Of a stretch of DNA of 64,000 nucleotides, positions 33,475 to 41,734 are shown piece by piece. A model generated the notes under the pieces. That model was given only the letters and a program-made list of their open reading frames with translations, was not told the origin of the DNA and searched no databases. The DNA lies in contig NZ_QUOK01000001.1 in NCBI RefSeq assembly GCF_003390325.1, forward strand, positions 930,001 to 994,000, in the 5' to 3' direction. Both the position numbers and the translations under genes were made by a program. Position 1 is the first letter of the stretch, and every line of letters begins with the position of its first letter. The stretch is from Rhodohalobacter sp. SW132. Its GTDB lineage: Bacteria; Bacteroidota; Rhodothermia; Balneolales; Balneolaceae.

Positions 33475-34079
33475 CGTACAAACAGATACTGTTCATCTAC
33501 CTCCTGCATAAACCGCCAGTCCATCTCGTCCAAAATATAGACCAGGTGAAAAAACCGGTGTTGATCGGTTTCTGCCACGTAATTTAACTCTTTGGTGATC
33601 ATCGTGTTTTCAAGGTGCTGGGTTGGAAGCCCAATGACTTGAGAGGAGGGTATCTTACCGGAACGGAACCGGTATGGCTGCATTCTGTGAATCAATGATT
33701 TTTCGGTACCGTCATAGGTTTTCTTGGCTATCTCTTCTGGAAGCAGCTCAAACCGGTACGGGATGATTCGGTGCGCCCGTGATGGTTTATGTTTATGACG
33801 GTCTACAAGGGCTAATACCCGGTCAATCGCCATATCTTCATAGCCGTTTGTTTTATCGAGCGACCAAAACAGTTCCTTTTCGTTTAACACCAGGTCAAAC
33901 CGCTCACCCTGCTTGGTGTCTATCGTGTAAAATGATTTTTGAATCCCTCCCTCTTCTTTGCTGTGGCAAGAGCGCACTCGCAGAAGGTCACGGCGATACG
34001 GCAGCCTCCAATCTGCATTAGGACTGGCTTCATATCGGGTAAAAAATGCCAGCATTTCTATAAGTGGAAATTCATTCAT
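33471..34079 (-). CDS. Conserved partner protein of Y-family polymerase cassette, copy 2
   Basis: A 202-residue paralogue of the product of 4851-5459 (blocks MNEFPLIEMLAF, RVRSCHSK, RHKHKPSRAHR, FRSGKIPSSQ, TDQHRFFHLVYILDE). Roughly half or more of positions agree by eye, so the two cassettes separated a fair time ago. Divergent from the polymerase at 34151 and, at its 3' end, overlapping the SRAP gene by 4 bp. Unknown function; the constant pairing suggests it serves the polymerase. Confidence 0.75.
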   Translation of the reverse strand: MNEFPLIEMLAFFTRYEASPNADWRLPYRRDLLRVRSCHSKEEGGIQKSFYTIDTKQGERFDLVLNEKELFWSLDKTNGYEDMAIDRVLALVDRHKHKPSRAHRIIPYRFELLPEEIAKKTYDGTEKSLIHRMQPYRFRSGKIPSSQVIGLPTQHLENTMITKELNYVAETDQHRFFHLVYILDEMDWRFMQEVDEQYLFVR

Positions 34080-34103
34080 GACCGTAATTCTTTTTGGTCA
34101 GAT

Positions 34104-34133
34104 CAAACTACACACATATATTGCACATATCAA
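34104..34133. promoter_or_regulatory. Conserved bidirectional operator/promoter of polymerase cassette, copy 2
   Basis: The reverse complement agrees with 4798-4827 at 27 of 30 positions, with the shared core ATATGTRCAATATATGTG. Orientation relative to the gene pair is the same in both copies, and distances are alike (24-25 bp to the partner gene, 16-18 bp to the polymerase gene). The palindrome is weaker here (4 of 8 arm positions pair), which argues that direct half-sites rather than symmetry may matter. Confidence 0.6.
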
Positions 34134-34150
34134 TAGAAGGAAAAAAATTG

Positions 34151-35503
34151 ATGTATGAAATGCCTAAAAAAAAGACATATGCCTATCAGCCCGAACACGA
34201 TGTTCACCGGATCACCCTGTACAATACCATCTACCCGGAACACCAACACAGTTCGCGAAAAGACAGGCTTTATCTCCACTTTGATTTTGCCTGTTTTTAT
34301 GCGCAGGTAGAACAGCTTCGCAAGAATTTATACGGGCTGCCGCTGATAATAGGTGGGTGGCGCAAGGAGAATGGTCAGGTAAAAGGAATTGTAGCCACGT
34401 CCAGTTATGAGGCTCGAAGCTTTGGCATTAAAACGGGCATGAGCGCCTTTGAAGCGTGGCAAATCTGTCCGCATGTTTGCATGCTCCAGGTGGACTATGA
34501 CTCCTATACTGCCATCTCCAAGCAGGTACACTTCATTTTTAAGGACTTTGCCCCTGTTGTGGAGCGCTACAGTATGGATGAGTATTTCATGGAGGTAGAT
34601 TTTCTGAAGGAAAAATCCCGAAAGGAAATAGACGACTTTGCAAGGCGGCTGCAGGAACGGATCTTTGAATCCACAAACCTGGTGGGCGCTGTGGGCATTG
34701 CCCGCTCGAAGACCTACGCCAAGCTCTCCAGCAGCTTAGACAAACCAAAGGGTCGGACGTTAATATTAACGACCGATGATGAACGAACAGAAATCTGGCC
34801 ACTGGATCTGGATGAAGTCTGGGGTGTGGGCAAGAGAAGGTATGAGCATATCCTGGCTGAAGGCTACAAAACCATTGGAGATGTAGCTCAGCGCGGAAAT
34901 ATCAAGACCTTCATTCGCCTGTTCGGTGCCAACTTTGGCAGAATGCTCTATCAAACCATTACTGGGAAAGACCAGGGTCGCGTAATGGAAGAAATCTCTG
35001 AGGACTACAAGCCAAAGCAGGGCATCAGCTATGGGCACACCTTTTCAGAAGGCTCTGCCGATATGGATCGGATAAAGGGTGAGTTTGCCATTGCCGTCCA
35101 GCAGGTATGCTACCGGATGAGAGCCTATGGCATCCGTGCAAATTCGTATTGGGGGATGTTTGGTTTTAATGATCCTACTAAACCCGGAGTTGGATTTCGA
35201 TTTGTCACCCCCGCTCATACAAGCATTGATGATTATGTATTCGCGGAATTAATGAATCAAATTAAACCGGCCCTACAAAAAGCGAGCAGGGATGGCATTG
35301 AAATCCGGAACATTGGCCTTGGAACCCATAAGATTGATAAGACGAATCAGCTCAGCGTATTCTTTCAGGATGATGAAGATAAAACAAAACGGATAAAAGC
35401 TATGGACGAAATTAAGAATCGGTTTGGGCCGAAGGTCATTACCAAAGCAAATACTCTTCACCGGGTCGAAGGTAATACCCACTTTTTAGATCGTAACGTA
35501 TAG
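34151..35503 (+). CDS. Y-family (translesion) DNA polymerase, copy 2
   Basis: A 450-residue paralogue of the 3439-4782 product, highly similar over its length. Catalytic residues are kept: D45 in HFDFACFYAQVEQ and D143-E144 in RYSMDEYF. I choose the ATG at 34151, preceded by GAAGGA, because the longer frame from 34094 would run through the conserved operator and because copy 1 starts at the equivalent place. Being on a mobile element with an SRAP gene, it may supply damage tolerance during transfer, when DNA is single-stranded. Confidence 0.88.
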   Translation: MYEMPKKKTYAYQPEHDVHRITLYNTIYPEHQHSSRKDRLYLHFDFACFYAQVEQLRKNLYGLPLIIGGWRKENGQVKGIVATSSYEARSFGIKTGMSAFEAWQICPHVCMLQVDYDSYTAISKQVHFIFKDFAPVVERYSMDEYFMEVDFLKEKSRKEIDDFARRLQERIFESTNLVGAVGIARSKTYAKLSSSLDKPKGRTLILTTDDERTEIWPLDLDEVWGVGKRRYEHILAEGYKTIGDVAQRGNIKTFIRLFGANFGRMLYQTITGKDQGRVMEEISEDYKPKQGISYGHTFSEGSADMDRIKGEFAIAVQQVCYRMRAYGIRANSYWGMFGFNDPTKPGVGFRFVTPAHTSIDDYVFAELMNQIKPALQKASRDGIEIRNIGLGTHKIDKTNQLSVFFQDDEDKTKRIKAMDEIKNRFGPKVITKANTLHRVEGNTHFLDRNV

Positions 35504-35643
35504 TTTACCTCTGCTTCATCAATTTTTATGATCAACGCACAGTTAAATTCTCACTCAATCTCTGATTGATGCCTAATCTGGATAGTAATTGATTTAAGTC
35601 TCATTTCATTTCTCATCTGTAGTCACACAAAAAATATTCCAAT

Positions 35644-35685
35644 AAAACTGTAAGGGATCGATAGGATTTAGATCATACCGTTAGA
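35644..35685 (+). promoter_or_regulatory. Conserved leader of small cassette gene, copy 2
   Basis: AAAACTGTAAGGGAT, then TTTAGATCATACCGTTAGA, match 5545-5590 nearly base for base; the TTTAGATCAT block lies 43 bp from the ATG in both. Confidence 0.55.
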
Positions 35686-35719
35686 GAGAATCTTCAATCA
35701 TAAATTAAATATCAGGACG

Positions 35720-35887
35720 ATGACAGAACAAATTAGAATGACGAGAGACATTCACAATTTTGTGCAGGGTAAAATGGATTGGGAGAATGCTGTAGAGTTG
35801 TGGAGAAGGATATCAGAATCGGAAGTGTGGATTGATTATTTATTGATGGAGATGGAACTGTATGAGTATTTTGAAAATTTCGAATAA
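35720..35887 (+). CDS. Small acidic helical protein of polymerase cassette, copy 2
   Basis: A 55-residue protein (MTEQIRMTRDIHNFVQGKM..., ending EYFENFE) that a length filter of 60 residues would miss. It is the paralogue of 5624-5815: the N-terminal MTE-IRMT, the WID-LL-EMEL-EY motif, the leader and the spacing are all conserved. Here it follows the polymerase gene in the same direction, 216 bp downstream, while in copy 1 it follows the partner gene. So the small gene keeps company with the cassette although gene orientation changed. Confidence 0.7.
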   Translation: MTEQIRMTRDIHNFVQGKMDWENAVELWRRISESEVWIDYLLMEMELYEYFENFE

Positions 35888-36072
35888 TGCTCACCTCTGA
35901 CCGACAAGCTAACATGGAAAGCTGCAATTTCTCTAAGATGAATACCTAAATCTCACAATCGAGCTTATCTAAGATTTCCCATTCCCAAAAACGATCCCGT
36001 ATGGATCTAATCCCCCCTGAATTCAAAAAAAGGAGATATACCTGTTTAACCTGTGAGTTGATATAAGTGATA

Positions 36073-36507
36073 TCAGCCATCACCTACTAAGAATAAAATA
36101 AATTCTCTTTCGGGATCGCCGGCAATGGCTGCGTAACGTTCGATATCATTTTCCGGATCCTTTGATGGAATAATTGGGTAGAAGCTAATAGGCAGGTATA
36201 CATTCGCGTCCGGGGGCATTGACAATACTGGCCATTCTCCTTTCCCTTCAGCTACCATCTCATCAATGTGTTTTTTCAAATCGTTGAGAGTCTCTACATG
36301 ACGTACATCTGAATCTCCACCTTCTAGGTAGAAAGTTTTAAAGTGCATTCTGTCATCGACTTCAAAATCAACACCTTTTGATGAGAGCTGTGCTACTTCA
36401 GTGGCATGATCCTCCCAAAACTCTCTCGATATTACAACCTTTGGGTACACTCCGTAAGTGGAAAAGTGATTTTCAACAGCTTCAAAAAGATTATCAACTG
36501 GTTTCAT
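36073..36507 (-). CDS. Unknown small soluble protein
   Basis: A 144-residue protein without a recognised family. It begins MKPVDNLFEAVENHFSTYG and has KVVISREFWEDHATEVAQL, a helix-strand mix, and an acidic pI; no membrane or signal segment. It is followed on the same strand (after a gap) by two antitoxin-like genes. Possibly an immunity or regulatory protein of the accessory block, but this is only by context. Confidence 0.5.
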   Translation of the reverse strand: MKPVDNLFEAVENHFSTYGVYPKVVISREFWEDHATEVAQLSSKGVDFEVDDRMHFKTFYLEGGDSDVRHVETLNDLKKHIDEMVAEGKGEWPVLSMPPDANVYLPISFYPIIPSKDPENDIERYAAIAGDPEREFILFLVGDG

Positions 36508-36722
36508 GGCCTATCTCATAATTGATTCAGTGTATGGAGAATTTAGAAAAAAGGAAGGAGAATCAATTGATATTTTAAAGCGATCTCGCAGGATAGAGCT
36601 ATTGAGTCTGAAAGAGTCTGGATTTATATGCACCGGCAGGCAGGGAGGGAGGTTGAATGGTGCGGAGAAATTGAATGGGTTTACTGAAATCGATTCTTTT
36701 CTCGCTTCCTGAAAAGAGTAAA

Positions 36723-36956
36723 TCATTCAGAAAAACTTTTTTTTAACTCTTGAACTTCTTTTTCAAATTGGTCTCCAGGAATAGCTTTTACCTTGCCTTC
36801 TTCGAATTCATTCAACCGTCGCCGGGCTTCTTTGGCCCAGGCTTTTTCAATATCCGGATCGATCTGGTGAAGAGATTGAAGAATTTGATCAGCAATTTCA
36901 ATTCGCTGATCAATTGGCAAATCGTTGATAAAGGAAATGATCTGGTCTTTATTCAT
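36723..36956 (-). CDS. Addiction-module-component-like protein, copy 1
   Basis: A 77-residue protein of the short helical addiction module family (TIGR02574-like): QIISFINDLPIDQRIEIADQILQSLH, then IEKAWAKEARRRLNEFEEGKVKAIPGDQ. Members usually act as antitoxin next to a RelE/ParE-type toxin. No toxin gene adjoins it, so it is an orphan. It has a paralogue 100 bp upstream at 37055-37279. Confidence 0.75.
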   Translation of the reverse strand: MNKDQIISFINDLPIDQRIEIADQILQSLHQIDPDIEKAWAKEARRRLNEFEEGKVKAIPGDQFEKEVQELKKSFSE

Positions 36957-37054
36957 GGGAGTAATTTAAATAATTAAATGTCGATAAAGTCAGAAAATTT
37001 TTCCGGAAATCAAGTATGCAGCTTCATATGAACTGCATCTTGTAGTCGAGACCA

Positions 37055-37279
37055 TTATCCCAGAGTAAAGGATCTGAGGCGTTGCATAGCCTGCTCCCCG
37101 GGAACCATTTCGACTTCCCCTGAGTCAACTTCTCTGGCCCTCCGCTCGACCTCATCCATCCAGGCTTTTTCTACATCCTGATCTGGTTGATGGAACTTTT
37201 GCAAGATCTGATTAACTATCTCTGCTTGCTGATCAAATGGTAAATTGGATATTATAGATATGATCTGTTTTGTGTTCAT
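37055..37279 (-). CDS. Addiction-module-component-like protein, copy 2
   Basis: A 74-residue paralogue of the previous gene (QIISIISNLPFDQQAEIVNQIL, EKAWMDEVERRAREVDSGEVEMVPGEQ). It ends differently (RLRSFTLG). Also lacks an adjacent toxin. Two orphan antitoxins in tandem may serve as anti-addiction factors or be leftovers of lost modules. Confidence 0.72.
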   Translation of the reverse strand: MNTKQIISIISNLPFDQQAEIVNQILQKFHQPDQDVEKAWMDEVERRAREVDSGEVEMVPGEQAMQRLRSFTLG

Positions 37280-37704
37280 GGAAACAAAAATATATCAATA
37301 ATTATGAGTGAATTTTCGATGCCATTGAATTGGATCTATTTACCCGAAATACCGGGTGTTTGGGCTTGCCCCTTCTCAGAGACTTGCCATAAATGAATGA
37401 GGCCAAGAAAGTTTAGCCTGCTGCTTGATTGTCCAGTATAAAAATACACAACATATTCTATTGTCTTCTAGACTGTCATGGATCACGAGGCAGAAGCCTG
37501 ACTGACCATATCGTGGTTTATCAGTTGAAAACCGTTGAAATGCTGTGTGGCTCTACGGTATATAACTTTTTTAAACATAATAACTTGTAAAATACAATCC
37601 TGTAAGCGTTTAACAAGTCTCTTAAAAATTAAGGTACATAACGGCTTCCAACCCTTAAAGCGCTGATCATGCGAATATGTGTGCAAATTTAATAAAGAAT
37701 TTCT
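37280..37704. other. Gene-free stretch
   Basis: 425 bp without a convincing gene. Near 37625-37660, directly 3' of the next minus-strand gene, GTTATGTACC with GCGCTTTAAGGGTTGGAAGC resembles the half-sites seen in the attC-like site at 6956-7048, but no full palindrome is visible. Confidence 0.35.
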
Positions 37705-38292
37705 TTAATTATTGGATACCTGTACTAATTGATCGTCGTTTAATTCAAATTCTTGACTTGGAGACTTAATATTTGAATCATCAAGTGAGTATAAACCTAA
37801 TTTTACGATTATTTCCCGTAGACGGATACAATCTTGGATCAATTCTTTAATTGTCGTGATTGTGATTGGAGTTCTATTTTTAGAAATCCCTTTTTTGGGG
37901 GAAGATGTATTTCTAAATCTTAATGCATCCGCCTCATCTGAAATGGGAGTGTTTGGGTGACCTAAAGACCAAATGTCATGAGATATTCTATTACGCTCCT
38001 CAATTAATTTAATAATCTCTTTTCTTATTGAATTAATTACATTCTTGTCTTCTGAACTCCAAACATCAATTTTTTCTTCCATTAGTAGTGAAAATAGTTT
38101 TGACATAACTGGATAAGTCGTCTGATCGCTTACTAAAATCCAAGCCTTATTTCTTGAACTGGAGGAGCCTGGGTTTGAAATCATATTTACCGACATTAAT
38201 TCCATCATGCTATGAAGATGTGAGAACTCAACCACAAAGTGTCCAATTGCGTTGTACACTCCTTCCTCATTTTTTGACCTATAATTTTTCAT
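37705..38292 (-). CDS. HEPN-like protein
   Basis: A 195-residue, mostly helical protein. EERNRISHDIWSLGHP at about 97-112 contains an R-x4-H motif at the end of a long helix, typical of HEPN RNases, and the flanking helices (HFVVEFSHLHSMMELMS, IKELIQDCIRLREIIVKLG) suit that fold. HEPN proteins often act as RNA-cleaving toxins or effectors in defence. No MNT-type antitoxin adjoins it. It lies 148 bp downstream of the DRT1 gene on the same strand. Family assignment is tentative. Confidence 0.5.
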   Translation of the reverse strand: MKNYRSKNEEGVYNAIGHFVVEFSHLHSMMELMSVNMISNPGSSSSRNKAWILVSDQTTYPVMSKLFSLLMEEKIDVWSSEDKNVINSIRKEIIKLIEERNRISHDIWSLGHPNTPISDEADALRFRNTSSPKKGISKNRTPITITTIKELIQDCIRLREIIVKLGLYSLDDSNIKSPSQEFELNDDQLVQVSNN

Positions 38293-38440
38293 ATCGTTTG
38301 ATTTTTTTTGGACACAATTTTATTCGCCTAACGGCCCACAGCTTGTGCAGCCTGCCAACTATTTTAATTGTCAAATTTTTAAAACTGAATAGATCAGTAT
38401 GAAGCCATAGTTATTTTCCGTGCCTGTTAACGTGCTGAAA

Positions 38441-41400
38441 TTAGTCATTGCTTTTTAAAACCCACTCACCACGAATCCTCCTCTTTACTTTCTCGTGATC
38501 AAAACTTGGGGGTGAGGGTTTATACACTTTAGCATCCTTTTGATCCTCATACCCTACCTCAAGATATTCCCGGAACTCTTTAAGATCGATGGTCGCAATG
38601 ATAACAAGGTCATTTTCACCGCCATCCAATCGAATCAGGTTTTTGTAAATAGTTTTTGCCGGACGAGTCAACCGATTATCACCATATTCTGATGAGTTCA
38701 CTTGTGCAACATACATATTCAAATCCCTGGCTGTTGAATCGATGATGTTTGAAAAATAATTCACATCCTTATTTAGTTCTGAAGCAATCAATAAGTCTGC
38801 TTTTGATCTGAACCAGGATCTATGTTCAATATCCGCCAACTCAAAACAGTAAAATGTTGTGAAGTACAGGTCTCTCCATTTGAGCAGATGGTAGAAGTGT
38901 TTAGTATTATTTACTGCCTTTACATGATTTGCCCGAATCTTCGACAGTTCTTCGTGGCTGTAATGATTTTTTATCCTTGGAATAAATATTGCATCCTGTC
39001 TCTTTTTTAGCTTAAACGGCAGCACTGTTGCTATGAAATTGTATGCATGTGTTCCCGTATTTATGTGTTCAATCCCAAAAACAATACCAAACTGGTAGTT
39101 TTTTGCAAACCACAAAAGGCGCGAAGTGAATGCATGCGGAATGGATGTTTCTGGGAAGATGGCCAAATCTGTTTTTAACTCATCGATTCTGAATTTTTCC
39201 AGTATTCGATAAATTCTGTCTAATCGGTCGAGATTGACAAGTGGCCTTCTTCTTAAACTGTATTCTGCTTCGTGCTCCCATTTAACTTTCATATTGACAA
39301 GGCCGATTCGGATTTTAAGCTTTTCCTCTTCGTCCATTTCAAAGTCATCTGGGAGGATATTCTGAATATGAATTTCTTGGAGGTGTTCGGGGTTTTCAAT
39401 CTGATGTTCATCCACCTCTTCAGCCAAATCTCGTATAGCCTCCTTCACGTCCAATTCATCAGCAGGGATGTTATTCCACTCTATATACTTATCTATTGCC
39501 TCATTAATGAACCCATGCATAAAACTGCGGGTTCTAAATTCGTCAGACTGATGATTTGCTATGATTTTTGATAACCATAAATAATGCGAAACCTCATAAA
39601 GGTTGAAAAATCTGGGATATGGATTTGGTACTTTTGCAAGATCAAATGTTTCCCTATTCAGGTGTGGCCAGTCTAATTCCAGTTCAACAAGCGACTTTAA
39701 AGCTGAAGTATCCTTAGATTGTGCCCAGTTGGTAAATTCCAATAACGGGTAAGTAACATACGCCGAGCGTACGAACCAAGTATTGCGAATGGCCAGCGTG
39801 GCCTTTATTAGTTTTCTGATCCAGTCGGATTTTTCTCCGTAAATGCTTTCCAGTCTGCCAGTAAACCACTTATCATTTAGAATTCCGGCTTTTAAAGCAA
39901 ATGATTGGGCTAGTGAAGTACGTACATAATCTGACAAGGTCAGTTGAACTGTCACGCGAGTTGATATAAATGGTTCTTCTAACTCAAGGGATTTTATTTC
40001 GTTATGAATACTTTGTAAGAGTGATGCCAGATCCCTTTTCCGGTCAGCAACCACCAATAGAGTAAAAAGCTTTTCCCAAAGCTGGTAATAGGTAATGAGA
40101 TTGCTTCCTTTGAAGAAGACACGCACTTTTTCCATCTCATTTTTTAAGCCTGTTCCATCTTTCCAGATCGCTAATGAGGTTGCCTTATACAGATACGTGG
40201 AGAGACCTACACGGTTTTCCTTATAATTCTTAAGTGTGCGGGGTTTACCGAAACTATCATCATATAACAATTCATACACTTCTTTATCAAAGTCGAGTCG
40301 TTCTTCCGTGGGAAGCTGTCTAAATTCACTGCTCCGCTCTTCGATATCTTTTTGAATTTTGTCTATGACGGATTGGGAATAACCAGCTTTGAACTCATAA
40401 ACCATTACCTTGCGTTGCTGTACATGCAACAGATTATATTTTTGTTTTCTGAATTTATAAATCTGGGTATTCTCTTTTTCATCCTGCTCCACTTTGAACA
40501 GCAAAGAGAAATTTTGAATGATACTTATACTGTTAGGGCTAAGGTTGTCAATCAGATTGATAAGTCGTTTATCGTGCCGATACGTTTCGATGAGCTTGAT
40601 AAGAAGTTCCTCGCTGACTTCAGCAGTTTTCGTATCAGCTAATACAAATACTATATCATCCACATATCGGCCATAGTAACTGGTGTTAACTAAGTTCGAC
40701 ACATCATCATCGAAGACTTTTAGGTAGTGATTGGCAAGGATGTAAGAAGAGAATAAACCAATAGGCAGGATGACTTCACTTTCCTCAAATTTACTGCTGT
40801 GTGATTTTTCGGCGACTTCCTTCAGTACCTTTCGGGTATAAGCCTGATGAATCCTGAACATCATCTCATGAATCAATTCATCACGTTCATTGTTTCCGAC
40901 AAATTCTTCCAATTCCTCCCAATTCAGCCGTACGTTGTAGTAATAACTGCTGATATCAAGGTTCACAAAGGTAGCGTTGTTCCCTTTTTCCAGCTCCTTT
41001 TTGGCTTCTTCAATTCCCTGATCGCGCCATAACTGATACTGTCGATAATAAGGCTTTAACAGTCCCCGGCCGGTTACAATACCGGTACCTTCATCATTTA
41101 AAAGCAGTCGATTGCCGTAACATGAATTGGGTAGGTTTTTTTCAATCTTATATCCAATTCGCATCAGCCATAAAATACTCAGTATGTGTATTTCCAGCGG
41201 AGTATCAATGATCAGGTTAATATCTTCAATGACTGTCTTTTTTTCTGCTTTGTAATTCGTGATGAACTGTTCAGATGAATAACCATTCTTGATACGTTTG
41301 GGAATAACGACATAGGAAATTTTCTTTAAAAAGGGCTCAATTTCATCTCGCCCCATGAGTAGCTTATACACAGAGTCTTCCAACTTCTTTTTTCCGTTTT

Positions 41401-41521
41401 GATCCAGATACGTAACTAGCTGTCTACGCAGGTGAAGATTGGTGTTGGATTTATCGTAGTAAACCTGGCTTTTGAGCTTTTTAAGGGCTTGTCGTATAAG
41501 GTCCCGAATATTTTCTGCCAT
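38441..41521 (-). CDS. drt1: Defence reverse transcriptase DRT type 1 (RT-nitrilase fusion)
   Basis: A 1026-residue protein. The N-terminal half is a UG-type reverse transcriptase: palm motif LDISSYYYNV with D189 and catalytic YVDD at 286-289. The C-terminal ~260 residues form a nitrilase-fold hydrolase with its triad E791 (IFPETSIP), K851 (RIKNHYS) and C892 (FYCFELAD). This architecture defines UG1/DRT1 systems, which act as single-gene phage defence; the enzymatic product is not settled. Long helical region at 400-720 links the domains. No ncRNA or partner is evident. Intact catalytic residues in both domains. Confidence 0.93.
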   Translation of the reverse strand: MAENIRDLIRQALKKLKSQVYYDKSNTNLHLRRQLVTYLDQNGKKKLEDSVYKLLMGRDEIEPFLKKISYVVIPKRIKNGYSSEQFITNYKAEKKTVIEDINLIIDTPLEIHILSILWLMRIGYKIEKNLPNSCYGNRLLLNDEGTGIVTGRGLLKPYYRQYQLWRDQGIEEAKKELEKGNNATFVNLDISSYYYNVRLNWEELEEFVGNNERDELIHEMMFRIHQAYTRKVLKEVAEKSHSSKFEESEVILPIGLFSSYILANHYLKVFDDDVSNLVNTSYYGRYVDDIVFVLADTKTAEVSEELLIKLIETYRHDKRLINLIDNLSPNSISIIQNFSLLFKVEQDEKENTQIYKFRKQKYNLLHVQQRKVMVYEFKAGYSQSVIDKIQKDIEERSSEFRQLPTEERLDFDKEVYELLYDDSFGKPRTLKNYKENRVGLSTYLYKATSLAIWKDGTGLKNEMEKVRVFFKGSNLITYYQLWEKLFTLLVVADRKRDLASLLQSIHNEIKSLELEEPFISTRVTVQLTLSDYVRTSLAQSFALKAGILNDKWFTGRLESIYGEKSDWIRKLIKATLAIRNTWFVRSAYVTYPLLEFTNWAQSKDTSALKSLVELELDWPHLNRETFDLAKVPNPYPRFFNLYEVSHYLWLSKIIANHQSDEFRTRSFMHGFINEAIDKYIEWNNIPADELDVKEAIRDLAEEVDEHQIENPEHLQEIHIQNILPDDFEMDEEEKLKIRIGLVNMKVKWEHEAEYSLRRRPLVNLDRLDRIYRILEKFRIDELKTDLAIFPETSIPHAFTSRLLWFAKNYQFGIVFGIEHINTGTHAYNFIATVLPFKLKKRQDAIFIPRIKNHYSHEELSKIRANHVKAVNNTKHFYHLLKWRDLYFTTFYCFELADIEHRSWFRSKADLLIASELNKDVNYFSNIIDSTARDLNMYVAQVNSSEYGDNRLTRPAKTIYKNLIRLDGGENDLVIIATIDLKEFREYLEVGYEDQKDAKVYKPSPPSFDHEKVKRRIRGEWVLKSND

Positions 41522-41734
41522 GTTGAGCTTATACTCAGCTTTTAAAGAAGATCTAAATACATCATTCTGTTCATCATTTTTTTGAATTTCGCCATCATCC
41601 CCGAATACGCTCTTATCAAATTAACGAACTAAAGTAGTCTCTAAATTTTCAATATTATTAAAAAAATTGTGTATTGCTACCAGTTCAAATTTGTCAAACG
41701 CACGATGCCTGTCCTCCCGTCATGGGAATAATTC

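Noticed and set aside
36506-36712. 68-residue plus-strand frame between two minus-strand genes
   Set aside because: No ribosome-binding site, no family, and an equally long frame is open on the other strand.
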